Assembly (NCBI GenBank): GCA_016787755.1
Contig: JAEUUA010000007.1
Span: 1-43,150, forward strand
Length of the DNA stretch: 43,150 nucleotides
Direction of reading: 5' to 3'
Source of the DNA: Cyclobacteriaceae bacterium
GTDB lineage: Bacteria > Bacteroidota > Bacteroidia > Cytophagales > Cyclobacteriaceae
In this document: positions 34,191 through 41,753 of the stretch, one piece after another
Layout: every line of letters starts with the position of its first letter
Numbering within the stretch: position 1 is the stretch's first letter
Notes under the pieces: model-generated
Seen by the model: only the letters and a program-made list of their open reading frames with translations
The model's database searches: none
Told to the model about the DNA's origin: nothing
Translations under genes and position numbers: made by a program

Positions 34191-34994
34191 ATGTTGCATT
34201 TACTTAAAATCGATCTTAAGAAAATGACAAGCTACCGTACCTTTTGGGTGATTTGCGGTATCTATTTCTTTACGCTGATTGTAGGCGCAGCCAGTGGCAT
34301 GGAGTTTCTAAAGGCTCTTTCACGATTGATCGAAGGATTCGGGCAACAAATTAATATCACCCGCATACCCTTGTATCACTTTCCCGATGTTTGGCAAAAC
34401 CTGGCCTGGAGTGGTGGGTTGTTGAAAATGGGTCTCGCCATCATGGTCGTGGTTTCCATTACCAACGAATATTCATACAGAACCATCCGGCAGAACATCA
34501 TTGACGGCATGAGCCGGGAAGAATTTCTACTTTCGAAAGTTTATACAAACCTGCTGCTGAGTAGCATAAGCATGGCCTCCTTGTTTTTGATTGCTTCCGT
34601 AACCGGATTAATCTATTCTCCAGAATTGGACTTTCCATATGGGTTCACAGGTATCAGTTTTTATCCGGCTTATTTTTTGGAGGTGTTTGCCTTTTTGTCC
34701 TTCGCGCTGATGCTGGGGATTTTTGTAAACCGTTCCGGGCTAACGATTATCTTACTCTTATTTTCTTATCTGATTGAGCTAATCATCAAAGAGAATATTG
34801 ATAATTACCTGCCATCTATCATTCCATTTTTTCCGTTGGAGTCGATCATGAGTTTAGTACCTATGCCGTTTGCCCGATATGTGTTTATGGAAATTCAGGA
34901 TTCAGTGAATTGGGGTACAGTCGCGATTGCCTCTGTGTGGACGTTCCTCTTTAATTATTTTGCCTACCTGAAGTTGAAGAAGTCCGATATCTAA
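34191..34994 (+). CDS. ABC-2-type transporter permease
   Basis: 267 residues with six predicted membrane helices: one near the N-terminus (TFWVICGIYFFTLIVGAA), one around 85-100, then four between about 120 and 262. A conserved NEYSYRTIRQNIIDGMSREEFLLSK stretch lies after the second helix, as in ABC-2 permeases of the NosY/YhaP kind. It forms the membrane part of the transporter with the ATPase upstream. Co-expression with the ECF sigma operon is possible because the gaps are small and no strong terminator separates them. Confidence 0.85.
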   Translation: MLHLLKIDLKKMTSYRTFWVICGIYFFTLIVGAASGMEFLKALSRLIEGFGQQINITRIPLYHFPDVWQNLAWSGGLLKMGLAIMVVVSITNEYSYRTIRQNIIDGMSREEFLLSKVYTNLLLSSISMASLFLIASVTGLIYSPELDFPYGFTGISFYPAYFLEVFAFLSFALMLGIFVNRSGLTIILLLFSYLIELIIKENIDNYLPSIIPFFPLESIMSLVPMPFARYVFMEIQDSVNWGTVAIASVWTFLFNYFAYLKLKKSDI

Positions 34995-35007
34995 ACAAGA
35001 ATAAGGT

Positions 35008-35051
35008 GGTGTCCTACACTTACTTGTTTTAACATAAAATTGTAGGACACC
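35008..35051. terminator. Perfect 11-bp inverted repeat between convergent genes
   Basis: GGTGTCCTACA (35008-35018) and TGTAGGACACC (35041-35051) are perfect complements separated by 22 A/T-rich bases. The location between convergent stop codons suggests a shared bidirectional terminator. However, the long loop and the absence of a clean T-run are unusual. The sharp ends also resemble terminal repeats of a tiny non-autonomous element, so a MITE-like remnant is the alternative. Confidence 0.5.
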
Positions 35052-35077
35052 TGTTTATCTCTTTGATTTTGGTCTGC

Positions 35078-35512
35078 TTATTTTTTGGCAAGTATTTTTA
35101 CAAAGTGCTTACTAGTTTCACTATATCCTCTTTTTAAATAATAAGGATGAGTGGCTGTACGCCTTATGTTGCTAGTGACCTCTATTTTGTAACATAAGTT
35201 GGCGAGGAAATATTCTTCTGCGGCAGCCAATAGCTGATTACCAATGCCAGTACCACGAACTCTTTCATCTACACAAAATGAAGTAATGCGACCCACGGGT
35301 CCTGGCAGATGAAAGGTTTGATAATAATTCAACGCAATAAACCCAAGCACATTTGTATCAGATCGTGCTACTAAAATTTTATAGTCTGGCGGACTATATA
35401 AATCAAGTTTTGGTAGGGTTTCAGATTCCGAGGTAGGATATCCGAGTTGTTCTAATAACATGGAAAGCTGAGGAACATCTTCAGGCTTCGCTTCGGTTAT
35501 ATGGGGTTTCAT
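35078..35512 (-). CDS. GNAT-family N-acetyltransferase
   Basis: 144 residues, a single GNAT domain. FCVDERVRGTGIGNQLLAAAEEYF (motif A, with R-G-T-G-I-G at 86-91) binds acetyl-CoA, and PYYLKRGYSE near the end is motif B. The substrate amine is unknown. It is the last gene of a minus-strand operon with an SDR enzyme (2-base gap) and a zinc-ribbon protein. Confidence 0.88.
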   Translation of the reverse strand: MKPHITEAKPEDVPQLSMLLEQLGYPTSESETLPKLDLYSPPDYKILVARSDTNVLGFIALNYYQTFHLPGPVGRITSFCVDERVRGTGIGNQLLAAAEEYFLANLCYKIEVTSNIRRTATHPYYLKRGYSETSKHFVKILAKK

Positions 35513-35514
35513 TT

Positions 35515-36261
35515 TTAAAGTCCCTTCACACTCATTCCACCATCTACCGAAATATTTTGTCCGGTGATGTAGCTGCTTTTATCCATGGCCAGGTAGGCAG
35601 CAAGACTGGCCACTTCTTCGGGTTTGCCAACGCGCCCCATGGGAGTGCGCGCTAGAATTTTTTCCAACCGATCAGGTTGCGAAAGCACGGCTTCGGTAAG
35701 AGGCGTTTCTATATACCAGGGCGAAATACAATTCGCCCGAATGTTATCAGCACTCCATTCGGCTGCTAAGTGTTTTGTAAATTGGATGATGGCCGCTTTT
35801 GTCATCCCGTAAGGTGGGCCTGATTGTACATCGGTAAACCCGGCAACAGATGCAATATTGATTACACTTCCTCCTTTTTGTTTTAATAGTGGATAGCAGG
35901 CTTGCGTCAACTGAACCATACTAAATAAGTTGGTTTCAAAAAGCTGCCGGATTTCTGCCTCACTGAATTCAATAAATTTTTTACGAATGTTGGTGCCTAC
36001 GTTATTCACCAGCACATCCAATTCGCCCCAGGTTTGAGCAATTTTTTTGACTAAGTCGGCCCGGAAATCAGGATTGTTAAGATCCCCTTCGTGTGTAAAC
36101 AAGTTAGCCGAGTTTTTCAGTTTGCCTTGGATGCTTTTTGTGCTGCGCGCTATTACCAACACTTGGGCATCCAGATTTAAGCATTCGCGGGCAATAGCCA
36201 GGCCAATACCTTTCGTGCCACCCGTTATTAAGATTTTCTTTCCTGTCAATGTCCAACTCAT
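35515..36261 (-). CDS. SDR-family oxidoreductase (tropinone-reductase-like)
   Basis: A 248-residue classical short-chain dehydrogenase with TGGTKGIG (13-20), NNVG in place of NNAG (86-89), a catalytic serine in NIASVAG, and Y151-x3-K155. The C-terminal [15 protein letters not shown] and [16 protein letters not shown] blocks are standard. The substrate is unknown; close families reduce ketones with NADPH. Its ATG overlaps the stop of the zinc-ribbon gene by four bases, so these two are translationally coupled. Confidence 0.88.
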   Translation of the reverse strand: MSWTLTGKKILITGGTKGIGLAIARECLNLDAQVLVIARSTKSIQGKLKNSANLFTHEGDLNNPDFRADLVKKIAQTWGELDVLVNNVGTNIRKKFIEFSEAEIRQLFETNLFSMVQLTQACYPLLKQKGGSVINIASVAGFTDVQSGPPYGMTKAAIIQFTKHLAAEWSADNIRANCISPWYIETPLTEAVLSQPDRLEKILARTPMGRVGKPEEVASLAAYLAMDKSSYITGQNISVDGGMSVKGL

Positions 36262-36641
36262 AGGGGTTGCTGTTTAGGCGATTCACTTTTTACTACTAAA
36301 AGAAACCAGTTATTATCTAAGGCCAGATAACCATGTTCAAAACAAAAGTTATAGATAGCCCCTTCCTTGGTTTTATACTGGCTGGTAAAATAGGTAAAAT
36401 CAAAACCTTTCTCATTCATTTTATCACGGTTTACTCGGGCTTTTCCGCTCGGATTTAGTTCCAGTAAAATTCTGCGGTTCTTACGCAATATATTCGTCAC
36501 ATTCTTCATGTAAACGGTCTCGTCCCGGTTCAACTTGTTGTTATAAGACACCCGACATTGATCTGAACAGAATTTTTTATCGGCTCGGCCAATAATTTTA
36601 TCTCCACACTCCAAACAGACTTTTTCATCTTTTTTAGCCAT
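36258..36641 (-). CDS. Conserved zinc-ribbon protein of unknown function
   Basis: 127 residues. The N-terminus has a zinc finger with cysteines at 9, 12, 25 and 29 (CLECG ... FCSDQCR), like a short treble-clef or DUF2116-type ribbon. The remainder is a basic helix ([23 protein letters not shown]) and a beta region ([19 protein letters not shown]) seen in a Bacteroidetes family of unknown role. The basic middle suggests nucleic-acid binding; this is inference. It heads the minus-strand operon and diverges from ssb across the 10-bp repeat tract. Confidence 0.65.
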   Translation of the reverse strand: MAKKDEKVCLECGDKIIGRADKKFCSDQCRVSYNNKLNRDETVYMKNVTNILRKNRRILLELNPSGKARVNRDKMNEKGFDFTYFTSQYKTKEGAIYNFCFEHGYLALDNNWFLLVVKSESPKQQPL

Positions 36642-36660
36642 TTATTAAGGATTTTAGGGA

Positions 36661-36723
36661 CTTTATTATCCGATTATAAACGTTTATAAACGAATATAAC
36701 CGAAAGTAATTGATTAATAAACG
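36661..36723. repeat. Tandem 10-bp helically phased AT-rich repeats
   Basis: The sequence falls into successive ten-base units starting at 36671: CGATTATAAA, CGTTTATAAA, CGAATATAAC, CGAAAGTAAT, TGATTAATAA and then ACGA. The first two form overlapping palindromes, TTATAAACGTTTATAA (36674-36689) and CGTTTATAAACG (36681-36692). A period of about one helix turn places each CG on the same DNA face, as expected for an array bound by a protein multimer. It lies in the 182-base divergent region between the zinc-ribbon gene and ssb. Confidence 0.55.
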
Positions 36724-36744
36724 ACTGTCGCTTTTCGAGCCCCC

Positions 36745-36752
36745 CACCTTTG
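36745..36752 (+). promoter_or_regulatory. Candidate -7 box for ssb
   Basis: CACCTTTG, one mismatch from TAnnTTTG, lies 72 bases before the ssb ATG. The phased repeats end about 20 bases upstream, where a regulator or the -33 region would sit. Confidence 0.3.
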
Positions 36753-36823
36753 CATTGTCAATCGGAACAAAACCGGTGACACAATATCGAAAAATCAATG
36801 TTTAACAATTAAATACAACAATT

Positions 36824-37162
36824 ATGAAAAGTGTTAGAAACAGCGTGCAGTTAATCGGTCGTTTAGGGAAAGACCCTGAAGTGAAAAATTTTGGAAAGAG
36901 CCAGAAGGCTACATTTTCAATCGCCACTTCCGAAACGTACAAGAATGCCAAAGGCGAGAAGGTAGAAGACACCCAGTGGCACAACATTGTGATCTGGGGC
37001 AAGCTGGCAGACATTGCCGGCCAGTATTTGAAAAAAGGTGCTGAGGTTGCGGTAGAGGGCAAACTTGTACACCGGGTGTTTGAGACTGACAAGGGTGAAA
37101 AACGTTACTTCACTGAAATAAATGTAAATGACCTAGCCATGCTGGGCGCAAAGCAGAAGTAA
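36824..37162 (+). CDS. ssb: Single-stranded DNA-binding protein, short form
   Basis: 112 residues forming one OB-fold: VRNSVQLIGRLGKDPEVKNFG, then ATSETYKNAKGEKVEDTQWHNIVIWGKLADIAGQYLKKGAEVAVEGKLVHR, and the final strand region. The usual glycine-rich linker and acidic tip (DDDIPF-like) that bind replication and repair partners are absent: the protein ends at GAKQK soon after the fold. It is therefore likely an accessory SSB rather than the essential one. A clear terminator follows at 37188-37214. Confidence 0.9.
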   Translation: MKSVRNSVQLIGRLGKDPEVKNFGKSQKATFSIATSETYKNAKGEKVEDTQWHNIVIWGKLADIAGQYLKKGAEVAVEGKLVHRVFETDKGEKRYFTEINVNDLAMLGAKQK

Positions 37163-37187
37163 GTCTTTTACTCTGCTTGACCATGGA

Positions 37188-37214
37188 GGCCGCCCAATTC
37201 GGGCGGCCTTTTTT
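37188..37214 (+). terminator. Rho-independent terminator after ssb
   Basis: GGCCGCCC (37188-37195) pairs perfectly with GGGCGGCC (37201-37208) across the loop AATTC, followed by six T at 37209-37214. This is a strong GC-rich intrinsic terminator 25 bases after the ssb stop. Confidence 0.9.
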
Positions 37215-37301
37215 GTTTCATATCAATTCTTTCAACTGAACCATTCATGTATCTCCTATAACATACGCCTCTAAAACCACGTTCTATTTGCCGGGTATGT
37301 T

Positions 37302-37309
37302 TATTTTTG
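37302..37309 (+). promoter_or_regulatory. Candidate -7 box for the BatA-like gene
   Basis: TATTTTTG matches TAnnTTTG exactly and ends seven bases before ATG 37316, which would give a leaderless or very short leader. No convincing -33 was found. Confidence 0.3.
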
Positions 37310-37315
37310 TGATGA

Positions 37316-39283
37316 ATGAATTTTAATTATCCGCAGTTCCTTTGGGCACTTACAGCCTTATCCATTCCCATCATCATTCACCTGTTTAATTTCCGAAAGA
37401 CAACCCGGATATTTTTCTCCAATACTCGTTTTTTGCAACAAGTAAAGCAGGAGACAACCCAAAAACGGAAATTGAAACGGTATCTGGTTCTTACCTCGCG
37501 CCTGCTCTTTTTACTTTTTCTAGTCTTGGCTTTTGCACAACCTTTTTTACCCGCCCGCGAACAATTAACCTCGCAGCGCAACCTCATTGTGTATCTCGAC
37601 AATTCGTATAGTATGTCGGCTCCTGTGGAGCAAAAGGTACGAGCCCTGGATGCCGGCATTGGGTACGTGCGTGAGGTGGTTGAATTGTTTCCTACAGAAA
37701 CCCGGTTCAAACTTATTACCAACGACTTTGCGCCATTTTCAAATACGTATAAATCTAAATCAGAAATTCTCGATCAGCTTTCACAGATCAGATTGTCTCC
37801 ATTAAGCAGATCCTTTAGCGAGGTAGTAAAACGAATTGGTGAGCCGGGCAATACGGTGTTTTGGATTTCAGATTTTCAGAAATCCACGGTTGGCGCAAAC
37901 CTGATACTTGATTCAACCTGGCAAATCAGATTAGTGCCCATTGAATATCAACAAACATCAAACGTTTTTGTCGATTCCATCTATTTGGATAATCCATTCA
38001 TCATTGGTGGCGAGAAAAATACATTGAGGGTGCGACTGCGCAATGAGGGTGCACGAACCGTGGAAGGGCTGGTAACAAAGCTTACGATTAACGAAGTGCA
38101 GGCTGCTACTTCCTCCGTAACCATAGAACCTAATAGCTTGATCGAAACTTCCTTTGATCTGGCGCGCGGATTGAAAGGATTTAACAAAGCGGTATTGAGC
38201 TTTAGCGATTACCCTGTCAGTTTTGATAATGAATTTTATTTCACGCTCAACTATTCAGGGCGGTTGAAAATTGTAGAAATAAAACCTGATGCGCGACCTA
38301 CTCATGTTGAGAATGTATATGGTAACAGAGAGCTTTTTGATTTTCATGGATTTGCTGAAGGCAATGTGGATTATAGTGCGCTTACGAATGCTGATCTGGT
38401 GCTGATTAACGGCATAAACAAAATTGACAATGCCCTGAATTCGGCCATACAACTCTATCGCAATAACAATGGAAGTTTGTTCTTAATACCGGGAGTGCAG
38501 CCTGATATCAATTCTTATAAGGAGTTATTGAATTTTCCATTAGTCAAAAACGAATCTGCATTGATGGAATTGGACAGACCTGATTTTCAGAATCCTTTTT
38601 TTGAAAATGTGTTTGAAGAAAAATCAGTCGCGCTTGCTATGCCGCAGGCACAAAAAGTGTTGGATTGGGGTGCCGATCGCTCAGCCATCTTGCGATTTAA
38701 AAACGGACAACCCTATTTATCACGCTTCAACAATACATTTGTTTTAGCCAGTTCTTTAAATCGCGCGGTGAGTGACCTCTCCACACACGCGATTTTTGTA
38801 CCTGTTATGTATCGCATTGCTGCGAGCGGAAAGAAAGCAGAACGCAAACCTTATTATTACCTATCTTCTTCGATGGTTACGGTGCCTGCAGATAGTTTAA
38901 TCGGGGATGAACCAGCCCGAATGAAAGGAACTCAGGAATTAGTTCCTTCGCAACGCAGGCTAGGAAACAAGTTGCTGCTTGAAATCCCACGCTATTCGAT
39001 AAACCATGGATTCTATTATGTAACCCACGGGCCCGATACACTCGATTTGTTGGCATTCAATCTTGAAAAAAAGGAGTCTATGCTGGCTCAATTTGCGGGT
39101 GAAGAGGTAAAGACCGCTATGGGCGGAGGAAATCAAGTGTCCATTTTTAAAGCAACCTCGGCCGAAACTTTCAGCAACGAAATAAAAGAGAGATATTTGG
39201 GCACGCCATTGTGGAAGTATGCACTGATTCTGGCGCTAATCTTCCTGTTGGCTGAAGTATTGTTGATCCGGTTTTTAAAGTAA
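37316..39283 (+). CDS. BatA-like membrane protein with VWA-type domain
   Basis: 655 residues. The N-terminal YPQFLWALTALSIPIIIHLFNFR with a second helix (~56-79) is the BatA/aerotolerance N-terminal double-helix region. It is followed by a von Willebrand A-like fold with a MIDAS-type DNSYS (95-99). A large periplasmic beta-rich region and a C-terminal helix (~632-654) complete it. Such proteins occur in Bat operons, linked to aerotolerance, but this one is not beside an MoxR ATPase or batB-E, so it is an orphan paralogue. The role is unknown. Confidence 0.83.
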   Translation: MNFNYPQFLWALTALSIPIIIHLFNFRKTTRIFFSNTRFLQQVKQETTQKRKLKRYLVLTSRLLFLLFLVLAFAQPFLPAREQLTSQRNLIVYLDNSYSMSAPVEQKVRALDAGIGYVREVVELFPTETRFKLITNDFAPFSNTYKSKSEILDQLSQIRLSPLSRSFSEVVKRIGEPGNTVFWISDFQKSTVGANLILDSTWQIRLVPIEYQQTSNVFVDSIYLDNPFIIGGEKNTLRVRLRNEGARTVEGLVTKLTINEVQAATSSVTIEPNSLIETSFDLARGLKGFNKAVLSFSDYPVSFDNEFYFTLNYSGRLKIVEIKPDARPTHVENVYGNRELFDFHGFAEGNVDYSALTNADLVLINGINKIDNALNSAIQLYRNNNGSLFLIPGVQPDINSYKELLNFPLVKNESALMELDRPDFQNPFFENVFEEKSVALAMPQAQKVLDWGADRSAILRFKNGQPYLSRFNNTFVLASSLNRAVSDLSTHAIFVPVMYRIAASGKKAERKPYYYLSSSMVTVPADSLIGDEPARMKGTQELVPSQRRLGNKLLLEIPRYSINHGFYYVTHGPDTLDLLAFNLEKKESMLAQFAGEEVKTAMGGGNQVSIFKATSAETFSNEIKERYLGTPLWKYALILALIFLLAEVLLIRFLK

Positions 39284-39295
39284 TTGAATAGGCTA

Positions 39296-39378
39296 CTTCG
39301 TGCTACTTTGAGTCTTAATGCCTTGGTGGTTTAAAAAAAGCTAACCACAAAGACTCAAAGTCACTAAGGTTCACGAAG
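39296..39378. repeat. Imperfect palindromic intergenic element, type C
   Basis: The left arm (39296-39332) and the reverse complement of the right arm (39343-39378) share CTTCGTG, the 12-mer ACTTTGAGTCTT and GTGGTT. The 12-mer is shifted by eight bases between the arms, so the hairpin would have bulges. It resembles the 'accacaaagactcaaag' type of dispersed Bacteroidetes repeats (from memory). It fills the gap between the BatA-like gene and the dihydroorotase homologue. Confidence 0.5.
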
Positions 39379-39405
39379 AAGCCGATGTATGACAGAATTG
39401 TAACT

Positions 39406-40668
39406 ATGAAAATACTCATCCGGTCAGCATTAATCGTATCCCCTCAATCTCCCTTTCATAAGAAGAAAAAAAACGTGCTCATTCAAAATGGGCGCATCGA
39501 AGAAATAGGCGATAAAAATTACAGTGCCGATAAAGTAATTGAAGCGGAGGGAATGATTCTTTCGGCAGGGTGGTTTGATCTGGGCACTTTTGTGGGTGAC
39601 CCTGGGCAAGAACAAAAAGAAGATTTACTTTCCTTAAGCAAAACGGCTGCAGCCGGTGGATTTACCGAAGTAGCGGTGTTACCAAACACACATCCAACCA
39701 TTCAATCCAAGAATGAAGTAAGCTATGTAACTGCTAATAACGAAAACAGATTAGTTCAGATACATGCCCTTGCTGCCGTTACTAAAAACTGCAAAGGCGA
39801 AGAGTTAACAGAAATGATTGACTTGCACGAAGCAGGGGCCATTGCCTTTACCGATGGATTAAAACCTGTTTGGCATACCGATATATTTTTAAAGTCGCTC
39901 CAGTATCTTCAAAAGTTTGACGGACTTTTGATTGATCAACCAGAAGACATTTGGCTCAATTTGTTTGGACAAATGCATGAAGGGGTAGCAAGCACCATGC
40001 TCGGCTTGAAAGGAATGCCGCGCATAGCTGAAGAAGTGGCGATCAGTAAAAATCTTGAATTGCTCGGGTATGCAGGTGGCAGGTTGCATTTTGCGAAATT
40101 GTCTACAGCAAAAGCTATCGATTTAATTAGGAGTGCCAAGAAAAAAGGATTGAACGTAAGTTGTGATATAGCTGCTTACCAACCGCTCTACACTGATGAA
40201 GTGCTCCACGACTTCGATACGAACTACAAAGTGAACCCTCCCTTGCGCGAGAAAGTAGATCAGGATGCGTTGATTAAAGGATTGAAGGATGGAACCATCG
40301 ATGTGTTGGTGAGTAACCATGTGCCGCACGAAGTAGAAAGTAAATTCTTAGAGTTTGATTTATCAGAGTTTGGGTTGATCAACCTGCAAACATTTGCTTC
40401 GCAGTTGGTTTCACTTTCGCGATGGATAGAGATAGAAGAGTTGATTGAGAAAGTGACCGATGCGCCACGCAAGCTGCTAAAAAAACAACCGGTGGTGATT
40501 GATGTGGATTCAAAAGCCAACCTGACCCTGTTCGATCCAAATCGCGAGTGGGAGTTTACCCCTGAATCAAATTATTCGAAAGCTAAAAACTCCCCGTGGT
40601 TGGGTAACACCTTAAAAGGCAAAGTAGTTGCAGTGTTTAACAATTCAAAACATTGGTTGGATGCTTAA
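39406..40668 (+). CDS. Dihydroorotase homologue lacking the metal ligands
   Basis: 420 residues from ATG 39406; an ATG at 39385 lies in repeat-adjacent sequence. The amidohydrolase barrel of dihydroorotase is clear (ILSAGWFDLGTFVGDPG at 52-67, EVAVLPNTHPTIQ, GRLHFAKLST). The zinc-binding DxHxH has become DLGTF (His to Gly60 and Phe62). HCED is DQPED (Q178), the HxxHVST site is HFAKLST (Lys231), and TDHAPH is SNHVPH (Asn304). It is thus very probably non-catalytic, like the PyrX/PyrC' partners of aspartate carbamoyltransferase. A true pyrC would have to be elsewhere. Confidence 0.85.
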   Translation: MKILIRSALIVSPQSPFHKKKKNVLIQNGRIEEIGDKNYSADKVIEAEGMILSAGWFDLGTFVGDPGQEQKEDLLSLSKTAAAGGFTEVAVLPNTHPTIQSKNEVSYVTANNENRLVQIHALAAVTKNCKGEELTEMIDLHEAGAIAFTDGLKPVWHTDIFLKSLQYLQKFDGLLIDQPEDIWLNLFGQMHEGVASTMLGLKGMPRIAEEVAISKNLELLGYAGGRLHFAKLSTAKAIDLIRSAKKKGLNVSCDIAAYQPLYTDEVLHDFDTNYKVNPPLREKVDQDALIKGLKDGTIDVLVSNHVPHEVESKFLEFDLSEFGLINLQTFASQLVSLSRWIEIEELIEKVTDAPRKLLKKQPVVIDVDSKANLTLFDPNREWEFTPESNYSKAKNSPWLGNTLKGKVVAVFNNSKHWLDA

Positions 40669-41197
40669 GTCGGTTCCACGACTGATATTTATTTCCGTGC
40701 GCAACGGATTAATTGCCGGCTTGTTGGGCATTGTTTTTTTGGTTGCTCTCTATTATATAGGTCGCCATCCGTTTCTGTTTCCCATCTTCTTTGACTTTCG
40801 TCTGATTTTGTTTGTTGTATTTATGGTAATCGGCTTAAAAGAATTGCGTGATGATCATCAGCAAGGAATTCTTTCTTTTGGAGAAGGAATGATCAGTACG
40901 TTAATTTTCACCATTATATTTGCAAGTGTAACCGCTTTGTTAATCTCCTTTTTCTGCTGGTTGGAGCCCTCATTTGTTGTTGATTATAAAAGATTAGCGG
41001 CTGAACAATTAGCCAAGGTAAGTGCGCAGGTGATCGAACAATGGGGGAAAGGGGTGCAAGAAAGCAATCTGGCAGCACTTTCGACTACTACGGGGCAACA
41101 GTTGGCGCTTGATTACTTCATGAAGAGCTTTATCATTAGCTTTTTCATAAGCATAATAATATCTGTAATTTTAAGACGTCAACCAAAAACCAACTGA
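40661..41197 (+). CDS. DUF4199 membrane protein, copy 1
   Basis: 178 residues from ATG 40661, which overlaps the end of the dihydroorotase homologue by eight bases; a TTG at 40628 lies further inside that gene. Four hydrophobic helices (about 10-30, 38-56, 68-95 and 148-170) have the DUF4199 layout, with the loop between helices 2 and 3 (LKELRDDHQQGILSFGEGM) matching the family's 'R..Ggi.sfg.a' region. The function is unknown. With copy 2 and the glycosyltransferase it forms an operon. Confidence 0.78.
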   Translation: MLKSVPRLIFISVRNGLIAGLLGIVFLVALYYIGRHPFLFPIFFDFRLILFVVFMVIGLKELRDDHQQGILSFGEGMISTLIFTIIFASVTALLISFFCWLEPSFVVDYKRLAAEQLAKVSAQVIEQWGKGVQESNLAALSTTTGQQLALDYFMKSFIISFFISIIISVILRRQPKTN

Positions 41198-41201
41198 AAT
41201 C

Positions 41202-41753
41202 ATGGAAGAAACAAATGAACAACCTACCCTAATGAGTCATGTAATAAAGTGGGGTCTAATTATAGGTGGTGCAAGTATTACAATGACTGTGTTGCTATAT
41301 GCTATTGATTATACTCTACTCGTTCTTCTAAAAGTATTTTTCACAATGCTTCTAGTTTATTTAGTATTAACTATTTTCGGAGGAATCGAGTATAGGAAAA
41401 GTGTTGGTGGCTATCTAAAATATGGACAAGCATTTATTCACGGCTTCGGAGTTTTGGCTCTATCGGGTTTAATCGCTACAATCTTTGGTATCATTTTATA
41501 TAATGTTATCGATCCGGAATTGCCTGAAAATTTGACTAAGGCCTCTTTAGAAAATATGCGAGAGATGATGATAGGTTTTGGGGCTCCCGAAAATGCGATT
41601 GATGAAGCAATTGCTAAAGAAGAAGTTAAGGCCGCAGATCGATATACAATTTCAGGCCAAGCACTTGGCTATTTAATAATTCTAATCGCATCAGCATTTA
41701 TGGCTTTGATTTCGGCCTTGTTTGTTCGTAAAAATGAGCCAGTAGAATTGTAA
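41202..41753 (+). CDS. DUF4199 membrane protein, copy 2
   Basis: 183 residues, four helices, same family as the preceding gene (gap of four bases). The conserved loop reads GGIEYRKSVGGYLKYGQAFIHGFGV. An acidic amphipathic stretch (~112-145, LPENLTKASLENMREMM) separates helices 3 and 4. The two copies look diverged rather than recently duplicated. The stop is followed directly by the ATG of the glycosyltransferase (41754), so a membrane partnership with that enzyme is plausible but unproven. Confidence 0.8.
   Translation: MEETNEQPTLMSHVIKWGLIIGGASITMTVLLYAIDYTLLVLLKVFFTMLLVYLVLTIFGGIEYRKSVGGYLKYGQAFIHGFGVLALSGLIATIFGIILYNVIDPELPENLTKASLENMREMMIGFGAPENAIDEAIAKEEVKAADRYTISGQALGYLIILIASAFMALISALFVRKNEPVEL

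Noticed and set aside
37378..37722. Long minus-strand frame inside the BatA-like gene.
   Set aside because: It is a basic, low-information reading frame opposite a well-supported coding sequence; the plus-strand frame carries the domain signatures.
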